DNA of 64,000 bases from Hyphomonas sp. (GTDB lineage: Bacteria > Pseudomonadota > Alphaproteobacteria > Caulobacterales > Hyphomonadaceae): positions 124,001-188,000 of the forward strand of contig CP051229.1 in the NCBI GenBank assembly GCA_017792365.1. Reading direction: 5' to 3'. Under the pieces are notes generated by a model. That model ran no database searches. It had not been told where the DNA came from and was given only the letters and a program-made list of their open reading frames with translations. A program made the position numbers and the translations under genes. Of this stretch, positions 44,393 to 53,778 are shown piece by piece; position 1 is the stretch's first letter, and every line of letters starts with the position of its first letter.

Positions 44393-44929
44393 TTATGCAG
44401 TCGGCGACTGCGGCATATGGGCTGGCGGTTCGTCTCGGTCAGGGCGGCGGATGAGCCAGAAGATTGCGCCGGTCGCTGCGCCGAGCACACTGGTCAGAAA
44501 TACAAGGAAACCTAACGCGCTCCAGTCTGGGGCGCGCGCCAACAACTGATCCAGCGACCAGAATAGGACGAGTATGAGTATCATGGCGAGCGCCGGGGCG
44601 AGCCCGCCGACCACCGCGTGTCTGAGGCCAACCAGCCCGCGGCGTTTGAAAAAAAGGTAGGTTGGCGTGCCGACAATAAGGTTCAATGGCAGGGCGATGG
44701 TGACGCCGGGATGGACGAGTTCGGTCACCATCCGGGCAAGTACTCGGAGTTTCAGGTCAAGTTCCACGTCTGCATGCCGGAGGTAGGAGAGATCGTCAGG
44801 GTAGAAGGCTGCGTTGACCGCTGCGAAGCCGGTCGCCCACGCAATGGTCGGCGCCAGAATCGTTGCTGTGGCAAGCCTCCATGCGTCGCCGCGACTGACC
44901 TTGCCGCTGCGGGTGGATGGCTCAGTCAT
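44393..44929 (-). CDS. Four-helix membrane protein, paralogue of neighbour
   Basis: The 178-residue product begins MTEPSTRSGKVSRGDAWRLA and has four membrane helices: ATILAPTIAWATGFAAVNAAFY, VTIALPLNLIVGTPTYLFF, VVGGLAPALAMILILVLFW and FLVFLTSVLGAATGAIFWLIRRPDRDEP. The C-terminal signature GAIFWLIRRPDRD repeats in the adjacent gene at 43873-44321. Its ATG overlaps the thrB stop (ATGA), indicating co-translation with thrB. No known family was recognised and no role in threonine synthesis is implied. Confidence 0.72.
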   Translation of the reverse strand: MTEPSTRSGKVSRGDAWRLATATILAPTIAWATGFAAVNAAFYPDDLSYLRHADVELDLKLRVLARMVTELVHPGVTIALPLNLIVGTPTYLFFKRRGLVGLRHAVVGGLAPALAMILILVLFWSLDQLLARAPDWSALGFLVFLTSVLGAATGAIFWLIRRPDRDEPPAHMPQSPTA

Positions 44930-45885
44930 CCCCCGTAATCCTCGATGCCTTTCGCGCGGCGGTGGAAGCCGAGGCGTTCGGCATAGTCGAGCGGGTTCTT
45001 GGGGCGGACGAGGGCGTCTTTCGGGGTGTCGGCCCAGTCGATGAGGCGGGTGAGGAAGAAGCGCATCGCGGCGCCGCGTGCGAGGGTGGGGATGGCTTCG
45101 CATTCGTCGGGAGAGAGGCGGCGTTCTGTCTGGTAGCCGGAGAGGAGCGCCTGACCCTTGGTGATGTTGAACTCGCCGCGGGTTTCGAAGCACCAGGCAT
45201 TGAGACAGACCGCGATGTCGTAGGCGAGGAAGTCGGTGCAGGCGAAGTAGAAGTCGATGACGCCGGAGAGCTCGCCGTCGAGGAAAAAGGCGTTGTCCGG
45301 GAAGAGGTCGGCGTGGATGGCGCCGCTGGGCAGGTCCTTGGGCCAGTCTTCCTTCAGCGCGGCGAGATCGGCGGCGATGAGGTCGTGAAGGCCGGGGACG
45401 AGCTGGTCGACCTGGTCCTCGCGGGCGGCGAACATGTCGAGCCATGTGGGCAGGGAGAGGTCGTTGGGGCGCTGCATGCCGAAGTCGGCAAGGGCGGCGT
45501 GGAAGCGGGCGAGGCCGGCGCCCAGGCGGCGGCACTGGCTGGACGAGGGCGAGCGCGGGCTCATGCCCTGCAGGAAGGAGATGATGACGGCGGGCTTGCC
45601 CTTGAGGGTGCGCAGCGCTTCGCCGTCGCGCGCCTCGACGGGGAGCGGGGCGGGGAAATCCTTGATGGCGAGGTGGCGCATCATGTTCATGAAGAAGGGC
45701 AGGTCTTCCGCCTTCGCGCGCTTTTCGAAGACGGTGAGGATGTAGCGGCCGGTCTCGGTTTCCAGCAGGAAGTTGGAGTTCTCCACGCCCTCGGCGATGC
45801 CCTTGAAGGCGCGCGCGGCGCCCAGATCGTACTCCGACAGGAATGTCGCGAGGGTTTCGTCGTCGATGTCGGTGTAAACGGCCAT
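44926..45885 (-). CDS. thrB: Homoserine kinase (ThrB, APH-like type II)
   Basis: This is the aminoglycoside-phosphotransferase-like homoserine kinase of alpha- and other proteobacteria, making O-phosphohomoserine for threonine. The 319 residues include an N-lobe GVENSNFLLETETGRYILTVFEK, the catalytic loop GAIHADLFPDNAFF (HxDxxxxN) near residue 192, and the metal Asp in SGVIDFYFACTDF. The start is ATG 45885 (MAVYTDIDDETLATFLSEY). It fits with hom at 7 kb as the pathway's next step. Confidence 0.95.
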   Translation of the reverse strand: MAVYTDIDDETLATFLSEYDLGAARAFKGIAEGVENSNFLLETETGRYILTVFEKRAKAEDLPFFMNMMRHLAIKDFPAPLPVEARDGEALRTLKGKPAVIISFLQGMSPRSPSSSQCRRLGAGLARFHAALADFGMQRPNDLSLPTWLDMFAAREDQVDQLVPGLHDLIAADLAALKEDWPKDLPSGAIHADLFPDNAFFLDGELSGVIDFYFACTDFLAYDIAVCLNAWCFETRGEFNITKGQALLSGYQTERRLSPDECEAIPTLARGAAMRFFLTRLIDWADTPKDALVRPKNPLDYAERLGFHRRAKGIEDYGG

Positions 45886-46188
45886 GCAACGAGGGTTAGG
45901 CGGCGTCTTGCATACGCACAAGCGCCTTCGTCCCCTGAATCGCTTGAGGATTCGGGGGTAGGCGGAGGACGATCCACGAAGTGATGAGCCGGGTGGGGTC
46001 TCGGGGAGAGGCAGGGTTGCGACAACTGGAGTTCGCGTCGCTGATGCGCCGCTTCGCTGCACACACGAAGACTTCGCGCAGAGTGCATGTCAAAGCGTTA
46101 ATTTTCGTGTCGATGGCGTGGAGGGCTTCGGGTGGCAGAGGCTGGGTCGTTGAATGGGGCGCCGGCTGAACTCGGCGAAGCCCCACCA
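45886..46188. other. 303-base gap upstream of thrB with an inverted repeat
   Basis: The gap lies between the stop of the sugar dehydrogenase gene and the thrB start, both minus strand. CCCCTGAATC (45932-45941) pairs with GATTCGGGGG (45949-45958), a 10-bp stem with one T-G pair, flanked by TCGTCC and GGACGA that extend the symmetry. No T run follows, so termination is unproven. I saw no ORF. The thrB promoter must lie here. Confidence 0.5.
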
Positions 46189-48035
46189 TCAGAGCCGCGC
46201 TTCAACGAACTCCAGATATCCGACGATGTTGTGGATGAGCTCTTCATCCTGGCTCGGCAGCGGCGGCATGTTTGTCCCTGGCGCGAAAGCCTGAGGATCG
46301 GACAGGTACCGACCAAGTGTGTGGCTCGTCCAGCGTCCGCCGTGCCCAGTGAGCGCATCGGAGTACATCGTGTAGCCGGTTCCCGCGATTGCGGCGCCGT
46401 GCACCTTGGCGAGGCTCGGCGCCTTTCGATCATCACCGGCAACGAAAGAGTGACACTCCGCGCACTGGGTGATTGCGGAAACCAGCTGTTGCTCCGCGCG
46501 TGAATCCAGATGGGAGTCGGCCACGAATGTGCGGAGAGGTTCCTCTTCGCTCCGGATGTCCTCCGCCCTGAGGAAGATCAGTTCCCATTATCCGTCCAAA
46601 GCACGATTTCACCGGTCGTATGCTGGTGCACGTACCGGATCCGCGTGTTCATCGCGATCGGTTCGCTGTACGCGAACTTCCCGTGCTCAAACCGAATCCG
46701 GAAGAGAGACTGCCCGGTCAGCGACGACGCCAGGAGGTCTCCGTCCCAGGCTTCGTGAAAGCCGTCGATTGTGGTCAGGCCGGAGACTCCGACCGACGGC
46801 ACCCATGCAAGTTCCGGAGCCGCGAACGATTCGTGACGGCCAAAACTGGCGGCCTCCGGAAGCTGGTTGTTGCTGTATGCGATCCCATAGGATTCCAGCG
46901 GCCAGCCGTAATTCTCGCCCTCACGCACGCGGTTGAGCTCATCGCCCCCTTGCGGCCCATGCTCGACCAAGAAGACATCACCGTTTGCATCGACAGTGAT
47001 TCCTTGCGCATTGCGGTGCCCGCTCGAGATTGTCCGGACCGATCCAGTGATCACGTCAATGGCCTGCAGCTTGCCGTAGTCGGCGTCTGGATCCTGGGCG
47101 ATGCTGTTTCCGCTCGGACGCATGCTGTCGAAATGGAAATCGCCCATCGTCATCAGGATCGTGGACGGCGCGACGAAGGCGAGGCGCCCGCCAGCAATGT
47201 TACCTTCGATCGCGAAGTCGCGATCCTTCAGGGGCAGGCATGGGCTGGAGCGATAGAGAACTTTCCAGTCCCGGGCGTCAGCGCGAATGTCCGCAATGCT
47301 TTGCGCAGCCTGCGGCACATCCAGCTTCGCAAGCGTATTCGTGAAGCATAATTCGTCAGGGTGGAATTCGGTGTAGGACGCGATCAGACCCCGACCGACA
47401 TCGCTCTGATAGTGGAGAATGTCATTGTAGCGGAGCTGCTCGGCGGCAATGTGGAAGTTGTCGAATGCGGGGTCGTCGATGAGGGACCGGTAGGCCTCAC
47501 GGTTGTTATCGGGAACCCGCAAGCCGGTTTCCCAGATGTCCCGTCCGGAGCGCGCCGCGCGGATTTGCCCATCGTAAGGCAACAGCAGCACTTCGGATCC
47601 AAAGGAGGTCAGGCCGCCGCCTCTCTGGCTGAACCAGCTCCCGAGGCTTTCTCCCTCGACGTCCACAATGCCAACGTCGGCGACAAGGCGCAGAAGGGTG
47701 GTGTTGATCTCGCCATTGTCGAGCCGCTCGGGACCGCCTGTGGCGACGTATCTTACCTTGCGGTCTATCTTCTTGAGCAGTCCATTTCCCGGCAGGTCGC
47801 GGTATGCGATCTCGAAGCCGACGACCAGTGAGCCGACGGATGCAGCGATCAACATTGCAATCGCGATCAACCCGGCCCACGCACGCTTTCTCCAGGTCTC
47901 GGGTGAAAGGCTGGATGCAAGTCGCCGTTTGGAAGCGTACGCAGCGCTAAGTAGCAATCGTCTCACCTGCCATTGCGCCCTCGTCAGGTGGATCGACGAG
48001 AAGCCCCGGGAAAAATCTACGAACCCCGAACCCAT
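46189..48035 (-). CDS. Membrane-anchored PQQ sugar dehydrogenase fused to cytochrome c, frameshifted near 46585
   Basis: The reconstructed ~615-residue protein has an N-terminal helix (WAGLIAIAMLIAASVGSLVVGF), a six-bladed glucose/sorbosone dehydrogenase-like propeller (NAQGITVDANGDVFLVEHGPQGGDELNRVREGENYGWP is the PQQ-site signature, seen as consecutive pieces), and a cytochrome c domain with CAECH. The frame breaks after LWTDNG at 46578; the linker ELIFLRAEDIRSEEEPLR and the cytochrome follow in the next frame to 46189. One base missing from GGGG at 46583-46586 explains it. The fusion would pass electrons from PQQ to haem. Lower GC than flanks. Confidence 0.8.
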
Positions 48036-48275
48036 GCAAAGCGTAAGCCAAGGATCCGGCGACTGAGGCGCATCTGGCGGGTAGGATGTTGGTTAATCAG
48101 CGGTGCGCACCCGCTGTGAATGCTTTCCAAGCCGCAAGTCTTGGCGCTCGACGCCAGCGCCATGCGCGCTCGACCATTGCGACGGCGACGCCTTCCGGGG
48201 GTAGGATAGCCTAGAGTGTCACATGGTCGATGAGGCCACGTTAGGCGACCTCATCCGCTTCGGGGCGATCAGTCG

Positions 48276-48902
48276 CTAGCCGCCGCTGACGCCGAAGATG
48301 CCGAAATAGGTTTCGTAGTAGGCTTCGACTTCAGGACCGATTTCGATGGGGTAGAGCAGGCCCCAGAATGTGGCGATGATCGCGGCTGCAACGCCGGCGC
48401 CGAAAGCGGGAAGCGCAACGGGGAGCGGACGCGGCGCGGCGGGCCATCCGAAGCGGACGGCTGCGCCGATATGCGTGAACACCGCGACGATCGCGCCGAA
48501 ATAATAGAGCGCGAAGCCATATCTGATGGGATCGAAATGCATTGATCCAGCCGACCAGTAGAAGTCGGTCTCAAGGCCGTAGATGTGGTGGGTGTAGAGC
48601 GCGGCGCCGGTGTGGAGCACGAAGAACAAGATGAGGTAGCTGCCGCTGATGACCTGTGCGAGCGCCCAGCCGCGCACGTTGGCGAAGCGGAGCCGGCGGA
48701 CGCCGGTGACGATCTGGGTGAGGATCGCAAGGACCAGCAGGGTTTCAACGAACGGGTTGCGGTAGGTCCACTGGACGGCGTCGAGCGCAGCGATGTGCGC
48801 CTCTGGCCCTGCGAGCGCGAAGAGGTGGACGATAAGATGGGTGAGGATGAATAGCCCGAGCAGGGCGGCGGTGGAGCGGTGGATCAGGCGGGTCATCGCC
48901 AT
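48276..48902 (-). CDS. Five-helix membrane protein, succinate/fumarate cytochrome-b-like
   Basis: The 208-residue product has five hydrophobic helices with in-membrane histidines: His22/His26 (LGLFILTHLIVHLFALAG), His97 (LFFVLHTGAALYTHH) and His144 (IVAVFTHIGAAVRFGW). The spacing resembles membrane subunits of succinate dehydrogenase/fumarate reductase-type b cytochromes, and it may bind one or two b haems. No partner oxidoreductase gene is adjacent. It is divergent from an Rrf2 regulator with a perfect inverted repeat between them, which suggests iron-sulfur-sensed control. Confidence 0.6.
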   Translation of the reverse strand: MAMTRLIHRSTAALLGLFILTHLIVHLFALAGPEAHIAALDAVQWTYRNPFVETLLVLAILTQIVTGVRRLRFANVRGWALAQVISGSYLILFFVLHTGAALYTHHIYGLETDFYWSAGSMHFDPIRYGFALYYFGAIVAVFTHIGAAVRFGWPAAPRPLPVALPAFGAGVAAAIIATFWGLLYPIEIGPEVEAYYETYFGIFGVSGG

Positions 48903-48922
48903 TTTGCACTTCCTTCATTATT

Positions 48923-48939
48923 CGGATAAAAAATATCCG
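48923..48939. promoter_or_regulatory. Probable Rrf2 operator
   Basis: CGGATA (48923-48928), five A residues, then TATCCG (48934-48939), an exact inverted repeat in the 58-base space between the divergent starts. It is AT-rich in a GC-rich context. Binding by the adjacent Rrf2 protein is inferred. Confidence 0.7.
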
Positions 48940-48960
48940 TAAACAGCGGAGCGTCAAGTC

Positions 48961-49467
48961 TTGAAGGTCAACAAGGGTGTGGAGTGGGCGGCGCATGCCT
49001 GTGCGTTGCTGGCGGTGCTGCCGGAAGGGTGGACGTTGTCCGCCGAAGCTCTGGCCGCCTATCACGACGTTCCGCCGGCCTATATGGCCAAGCAGATGCA
49101 GGCCCTCAGCTCGGCCGGACTGGTCGTATCCGTCCGTGGGGCGGCGGGAGGATACCGGCTTGCCAGACCGGCCCGCGACATCTCGCTGAAGGATGTGTTC
49201 CTCGCTGTGGAAGGCGCCGCGCCGTCCTTCCGGTGCACCGAAGTTCGGCAGAATGGTCCGTGTGGGGCGGCCAAGGCGCAATGCAGGAAGCCGTGCGGGA
49301 TTGCCGCGAGTTTCTACGCGGCGGAGACGGCATTTCGCGACTCGCTGGCGGGCGTGACCATCATGGATGTGGTCGCGTCGGCGTCTGCAGCAAGCGATCT
49401 CGGCAAGGCCGCGAAGATTGCGACGTGGATTCAGTCCAACGCATCACGACCGGGGACCGAGCGCTAG
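48961..49467 (+). CDS. Rrf2 family transcriptional regulator
   Basis: A 168-residue Rrf2 protein: winged-helix DNA-binding domain (YHDVPPAYMAKQMQALSSAGLVVSVRGAAGGYRLARPA) and a cysteine cluster Cys92, Cys101, Cys108, Cys112 in the region where NsrR/IscR/RirA bind an Fe-S cluster. It probably represses or activates the divergent cytochrome-b-like gene in response to redox, NO or iron. It starts with TTG 48961, so the true start might differ by a few residues. Its stop overlaps the convergent recQ by four bases. Confidence 0.88.
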   Translation: MKVNKGVEWAAHACALLAVLPEGWTLSAEALAAYHDVPPAYMAKQMQALSSAGLVVSVRGAAGGYRLARPARDISLKDVFLAVEGAAPSFRCTEVRQNGPCGAAKAQCRKPCGIAASFYAAETAFRDSLAGVTIMDVVASASAASDLGKAAKIATWIQSNASRPGTER

Positions 49468-51308
49468 CTCTCGCCGAGAACCTCCAGCACCATGTCGCCG
49501 AACTCTTTGGCCTTCTTCTCCCCAATGCCGGGGATGAGGAGGAGGTCGTCGGCGTTTTCCGGTTTGATCTGGGCGAGGGCGATCAGCGTCTTGTCGCCGA
49601 AGATCACGTAGGGCGGGACGCCGCGCATGGAGGCGAGGTCGCGGCGCCATTCGCGCAGCTTGTTGAAGAGCGGGCGGTCGGCCTCGTCGAGCTTTTCGGC
49701 TGAGGCCTTTCCGGCGCGCCTGCCGCGCTGGCGGTCGGATTTCGCGGCGCGTGCTTCGGGATCGGCGCGCATGTTGACCTGTTGTTCGCCCTTCCAGACT
49801 TCGCGAACGCGATCCATGTCGCCAAGCCTGAGAATGGGGCGGTTGGCTTCACCACCCTCTGTGAGAAGGCCGTTGAGGATCAGTTCGTCAATCACGGCGC
49901 GCCAGCCATTTGCGGACAGCGCCGAGCCGACGCCGTAGGTCGGCTGGTCCGCCATGCGCTCGTCGAGCTCGTCCTTCGCGGCGCCGATCAGGTGATTGAT
50001 GACGCGGCCCTTGCCGACGGACTGGTTGAGCCTTGCGACGGCGGAGGTCGCCATGCGGGCCCAGTTGGTGATGTCGTGCAACGCAGCGTCTTCGGACGCG
50101 CAGATATCGCACACGCCGCATGCCTCTGCGTTGGCTTCGCCGAAATAGCGGCGGACGGCCTGGCGGCGGCAGACCGCGCCATTGAGGAAGGCGAAGAGCT
50201 GGCGCGTCTTGGTCGTCTGCGCCTGTTTGACGTCATCGTCGGCGTCGGATTTCGAGATCCAGTCCATGAAGCGCATCAGGTCCGATCCGTTGAACCAGCA
50301 CATGCCGTCGGCCGGCTCGCCATCGCGCCCGGCGCGGCCGACTTCCTGCCAGTACGCTTCGATCGTCTTGGGCGGATCGGCGTGGATGACGAAGCGGACG
50401 TCCGGCTTGTCGACGCCCATGCCGAACGCGATGGTCGCACACATCACGAGGCCGTCGTCATAGAGAAAGCGGCGCTGCCGGGCGGCGCGGTCGTCGGCTT
50501 CAAGCCCGGCATGGTAGGCCAGCGCGTCGATGCCGTTGGCGGAGAGCTCCTCCGCCAGCTTCTCTGTGCCGGCGCGCGAAGCCGCGTAGATGATGCCGGA
50601 CTGTCCGGGGCGCTCGCGGATGATGTCGACGATCTGGCGGATGAGCGCGGCGCGGCCCTGCGGCTTTGGCGCGGCGGCGAGGGTGAGGTTGGGGCGGTCG
50701 AAACTGGCGACGTGGAGCGTCGGCTCGTCTAGCTGGAGCTGGGCGATGATGTCGTTGCGGGTGCGGGCGTCGGCGGTGGCGGTGACGGCGATGCGCGGTA
50801 CGCCGGGGAAGCGCTCCTTGAGGCGCGACAGCATGCGGTAGTCTGGACGGAAGTCGTGTCCCCACTGGCTGACGCAGTGGGCTTCGTCGATGGCGATGAG
50901 GGAGACGGCGAGACGCGAGAGGCGCTGACCGAGGCCGGCCGAAAGGCCTTCGGGGGAGACGTAAAGGAGGTCGATCTCTCCGGCTTCGGCCATATCGATC
51001 GCCCAGTCGCGGTCGGCGGGCGACATCGAGGAATCGAGACGCGCGGCGTTGACGCCGGCGGACTTCAGGGCGTCGACCTGGTCCGCCATCAGCGCGATGA
51101 GCGGCGAGACGACAATGCCGACGCCGTCGCGGAGCAGGGCCGGGATCTGATAGCAGACCGACTTGCCGCCGCCGGTCGGCAGGACGGCGAGCACGTCGCG
51201 GCCGGCAAGCGCATCGGAGATGACGTCTTCCTGCAGGCCGCGGAATTCGGGATAGCCGAAGACGCGTGACAGGGTCTCGCGGGCGGCGTTGAGGTCGGGA
51301 ATCGGCAT
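49464..51308 (-). CDS. recQ: ATP-dependent DNA helicase RecQ
   Basis: The 614-residue 3'-5' helicase has motif 0/I VLAVLPTGGGKSVCYQ, motif II DEAHCVSQWGHDFRPDY, motif VI EAYWQEVGRAGRDGEPAD, the zinc-binding cysteines in CRRQAVRRYFGEANAEACGVCDIC, a winged helix, and a C-terminal HRDC-like domain (NKLREWRRDLASMRGVPPYVIFGDKTLIALAQI). The start is ATG 51308 (MPIPDLNAARETL). It is divergent from the epoxide hydrolase gene at 51459. Confidence 0.96.
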   Translation of the reverse strand: MPIPDLNAARETLSRVFGYPEFRGLQEDVISDALAGRDVLAVLPTGGGKSVCYQIPALLRDGVGIVVSPLIALMADQVDALKSAGVNAARLDSSMSPADRDWAIDMAEAGEIDLLYVSPEGLSAGLGQRLSRLAVSLIAIDEAHCVSQWGHDFRPDYRMLSRLKERFPGVPRIAVTATADARTRNDIIAQLQLDEPTLHVASFDRPNLTLAAAPKPQGRAALIRQIVDIIRERPGQSGIIYAASRAGTEKLAEELSANGIDALAYHAGLEADDRAARQRRFLYDDGLVMCATIAFGMGVDKPDVRFVIHADPPKTIEAYWQEVGRAGRDGEPADGMCWFNGSDLMRFMDWISKSDADDDVKQAQTTKTRQLFAFLNGAVCRRQAVRRYFGEANAEACGVCDICASEDAALHDITNWARMATSAVARLNQSVGKGRVINHLIGAAKDELDERMADQPTYGVGSALSANGWRAVIDELILNGLLTEGGEANRPILRLGDMDRVREVWKGEQQVNMRADPEARAAKSDRQRGRRAGKASAEKLDEADRPLFNKLREWRRDLASMRGVPPYVIFGDKTLIALAQIKPENADDLLLIPGIGEKKAKEFGDMVLEVLGES

Positions 51309-51458
51309 GCCGGGAGGGGACTCGATGGCCTTGGCGGACGCAAGGGCGGATGGCTCCAGCGTCTGTGGATTCCGGCGGTCATTGAGGATGGGGAGTTGAG
51401 GCTTGCTGTGGGCGGCGACCTCTGAAAGTCTGCAGATACAGGATTGGAGGACTCGGGG

Positions 51459-52571
51459 ATGTTGAATCACAAGTGGATGCGCGCGGGCGCAGGCGTGCTG
51501 ATGGGCGCGACGCTGGCGGTGTCGGCCTGTTCCCAGCAGGAGACAGAGGCCCCGGCGGAGCCTGTCGCGCAGGAAGCGCCCGAGACCGAGATGGTGATGG
51601 GTTTCGCCACGCGGATGATCGAGACGAACGGGATCACGCTGCGCATCGCCGAGGCCGGTCCTGAGGACGGCGAACTCGTCGTGATGGTGCATGGCTGGCC
51701 GGAAAGCTGGTATTCCTGGCGTCACCAGATGCGGGTGGTCGCGGATGCAGGCTATCGCGTGGTCGCGCCGGACATGCGCGGCTTCGGCAAGTCGGACAAG
51801 CCGCCGGAAATCGAGGACTACGACATCATCGATACGACCGGCGACATCGTCGGCCTGCTGGATGCGCTGGGCGAGGAAACGGCGATCATCGTCGGCCACG
51901 ACTGGGGCGCGATCGTCGCGTGGAATTCGGTGCTGCTGCACCCGGAACGGTTCGAGGCGCTGTACGCGATGAGCGTGCCCTATGGCGGCCGGGCGGAACA
52001 GCGTCCGCTGGAGCGCATGCAGGCGGCGTTCGGGGATAACTTCTACTATATCCTCTACCATCAGGAGCCGGGCGGGGTCGCCGAGGCCGAGTATGATTCC
52101 AATCCGCGCGCGATCCTGTCGCGTCTCTATTCGTTCACGGGCGTGCCGCTGAACCCGCCGGAGCACACCGATCCCAAGCGTGGCGACACGGGCTGGTTGC
52201 CGCGTCTGGGCGAGCCGCAGCAATTGCCGGACTGGCTGACGCAGGAAGACCTCGACTACTTCGTTTCCGAGTTCGAAGAGGCAGGCTTCCGCGGCGGCGT
52301 AAATTATTACCGAAATATCGACCGCAACTGGGAGCTGACGGAGAACCTCGATGGCGCGACCATCGAGATGCCGGTCGGGTTTGTTGCTGGCGCGGATGAC
52401 ATCGTCATCTCCGGCGCCAACGAGGAACAGCTTCGCGCCAGCATGTCGCGCGTTGCGACCGACCTGCGCGACGTGACGGTGATCCCGGATGCGGGCCACT
52501 GGATCCAGCAGGAAAAGGCGGAGGAAGTGAACGCGCTGCTTCTCGAGTTCCTGGCCGGCCTGGAAGAGTAG
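51459..52571 (+). CDS. Lipoprotein epoxide hydrolase (alpha/beta hydrolase)
   Basis: The 370-residue product has a lipoprotein signal (LMGATLAVSAC, lipobox Cys at about residue 22), an acidic spacer, and an epoxide-hydrolase-type alpha/beta fold: oxyanion HGWPESWYSW, nucleophile Asp in VGHDWGAIVAW, cap tyrosine region NYYRNIDRNWELTENL, and catalytic His in PDAGHWIQQEKAEEV. Such enzymes open epoxides by an Asp ester intermediate; substrate unknown. ATG 51459 follows GGAGG. Confidence 0.88.
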   Translation: MLNHKWMRAGAGVLMGATLAVSACSQQETEAPAEPVAQEAPETEMVMGFATRMIETNGITLRIAEAGPEDGELVVMVHGWPESWYSWRHQMRVVADAGYRVVAPDMRGFGKSDKPPEIEDYDIIDTTGDIVGLLDALGEETAIIVGHDWGAIVAWNSVLLHPERFEALYAMSVPYGGRAEQRPLERMQAAFGDNFYYILYHQEPGGVAEAEYDSNPRAILSRLYSFTGVPLNPPEHTDPKRGDTGWLPRLGEPQQLPDWLTQEDLDYFVSEFEEAGFRGGVNYYRNIDRNWELTENLDGATIEMPVGFVAGADDIVISGANEEQLRASMSRVATDLRDVTVIPDAGHWIQQEKAEEVNALLLEFLAGLEE

Positions 52572-52697
52572 GGCGCTCCGCGCGGTACCGCGAACGTGAC
52601 CGACGGCGCGGGGGAACGGCGAAATCGTCCGTTGCCCCTGCGTCTGGAGGGCGTAGGATAACGCTTTGCGAAAACCTGAAACGTGGGAGGTCCGCGC

Positions 52698-53690
52698 ATG
52701 AAAGCTGCTGCAGGGTCATTATGTGTCGCCGCACTGGTTGCTGGGGCTGGCCTGACCGCCGTCGCTGAGACGGATGAAGCGCGAGACCTGAACGGGGTCT
52801 GGACCAACGCTTCGGCCACCAGCCTTGAGCGGCCGGAGCAGTTCGATGCGCTGGTCGTCCCTCAGGAAACCGCAGAGGCGATGAAGGCGGCGGCGCTCGC
52901 ACGTGCGGCGGAGGCGAATGCGCCGTCTGATCCCGACGCTGGCGCATTCGAGGACGCCAACAGCGTGGCGGGCTACAACGCATTCTGGACCGATCCCGGA
53001 CGCGAGCTGACGCGCGTGCGCGGCGAGGCGCGCTCATCCTACATCACCTCGCCGGCCGACGGGCGGATCCCGTTCATCGACCGCGCCGAGAGCCTCAAGG
53101 AGCCGATCCGTGAGGGCCTAGAATATCGCTCTGGCGGCGGCGCCTATCCGGGGCCGGAAGACCTGCCGCTTCGCGAGCGCTGTCTGATCGCGCAGAGCGA
53201 CGGCGGCGGGCCGGTGATGCTCGATGGGCTCTACAACAACAATTACGAGTTCCACCTGACGGACGACCATCTCGTGATCAACGTTGAGATGGTTCATGAT
53301 GCGCGGATCATCCCGATCCATGACAGCGCCAGTGCGGCGCGCGCAGCGCACAAGCCGGATGCGGTCATGCCGTGGCTTGGGGATACGGTCGCATGGTGGG
53401 AGGGCGACACGCTGGTCGCGGAAACCCGCAACGTTCACCCGGTTCAGTCAGTGCGCACGCGCACGCCGCTGACGCCGGACGGCGTGGTGACGGAGCGCTT
53501 CACGCGCCTTGCCGACGACGAGCTGCTGTATCAGTTCGAGGTTGTGGACCCGAACCATTACACGACCAGCTGGTCCGGCGAGTACACCTTCCGCCCGACA
53601 GGTGGGCGTGTCCACGAATACGCCTGCCATGAAGGCAATTACTCGATGGCCGGCATCCTGGCAGGGGCGCGTTTGAAAGAGCGCGACTAG
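52698..53690 (+). CDS. Exported protein of unknown function
   Basis: The 330-residue product has a signal peptide (MKAAAGSLCVAALVAGAGLTAVAE) and a soluble mature part beginning ARDLNGVWTNASATSLERP. Visible features are DGRIPFIDRAESL, PLRERCLIAQ with one of two cysteines, EFHLTDDHLVINVEMVHDARIIPIHD and EVVDPNHYTTSWSGEYTFRPT; this resembles conserved secreted proteins of marine alphaproteobacteria and sphingomonads without an assigned activity. ATG 52698 follows GGGAGG. Confidence 0.65.
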   Translation: MKAAAGSLCVAALVAGAGLTAVAETDEARDLNGVWTNASATSLERPEQFDALVVPQETAEAMKAAALARAAEANAPSDPDAGAFEDANSVAGYNAFWTDPGRELTRVRGEARSSYITSPADGRIPFIDRAESLKEPIREGLEYRSGGGAYPGPEDLPLRERCLIAQSDGGGPVMLDGLYNNNYEFHLTDDHLVINVEMVHDARIIPIHDSASAARAAHKPDAVMPWLGDTVAWWEGDTLVAETRNVHPVQSVRTRTPLTPDGVVTERFTRLADDELLYQFEVVDPNHYTTSWSGEYTFRPTGGRVHEYACHEGNYSMAGILAGARLKERD

Positions 53691-53778
53691 CGCGGCTGGA
53701 ACACGGTCCAGCGGCCCTCGGCGGGCCGCTGACCGCAACTGGCGGATGGCTGGTTTTGTCTCCAGCCGTTCGCGCGCG

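Noticed and set aside
46189-46524. Separate small cytochrome c gene
   Set aside because: The upstream linker and the dehydrogenase end in an adjacent frame with one missing base; the written GTG start is internal.
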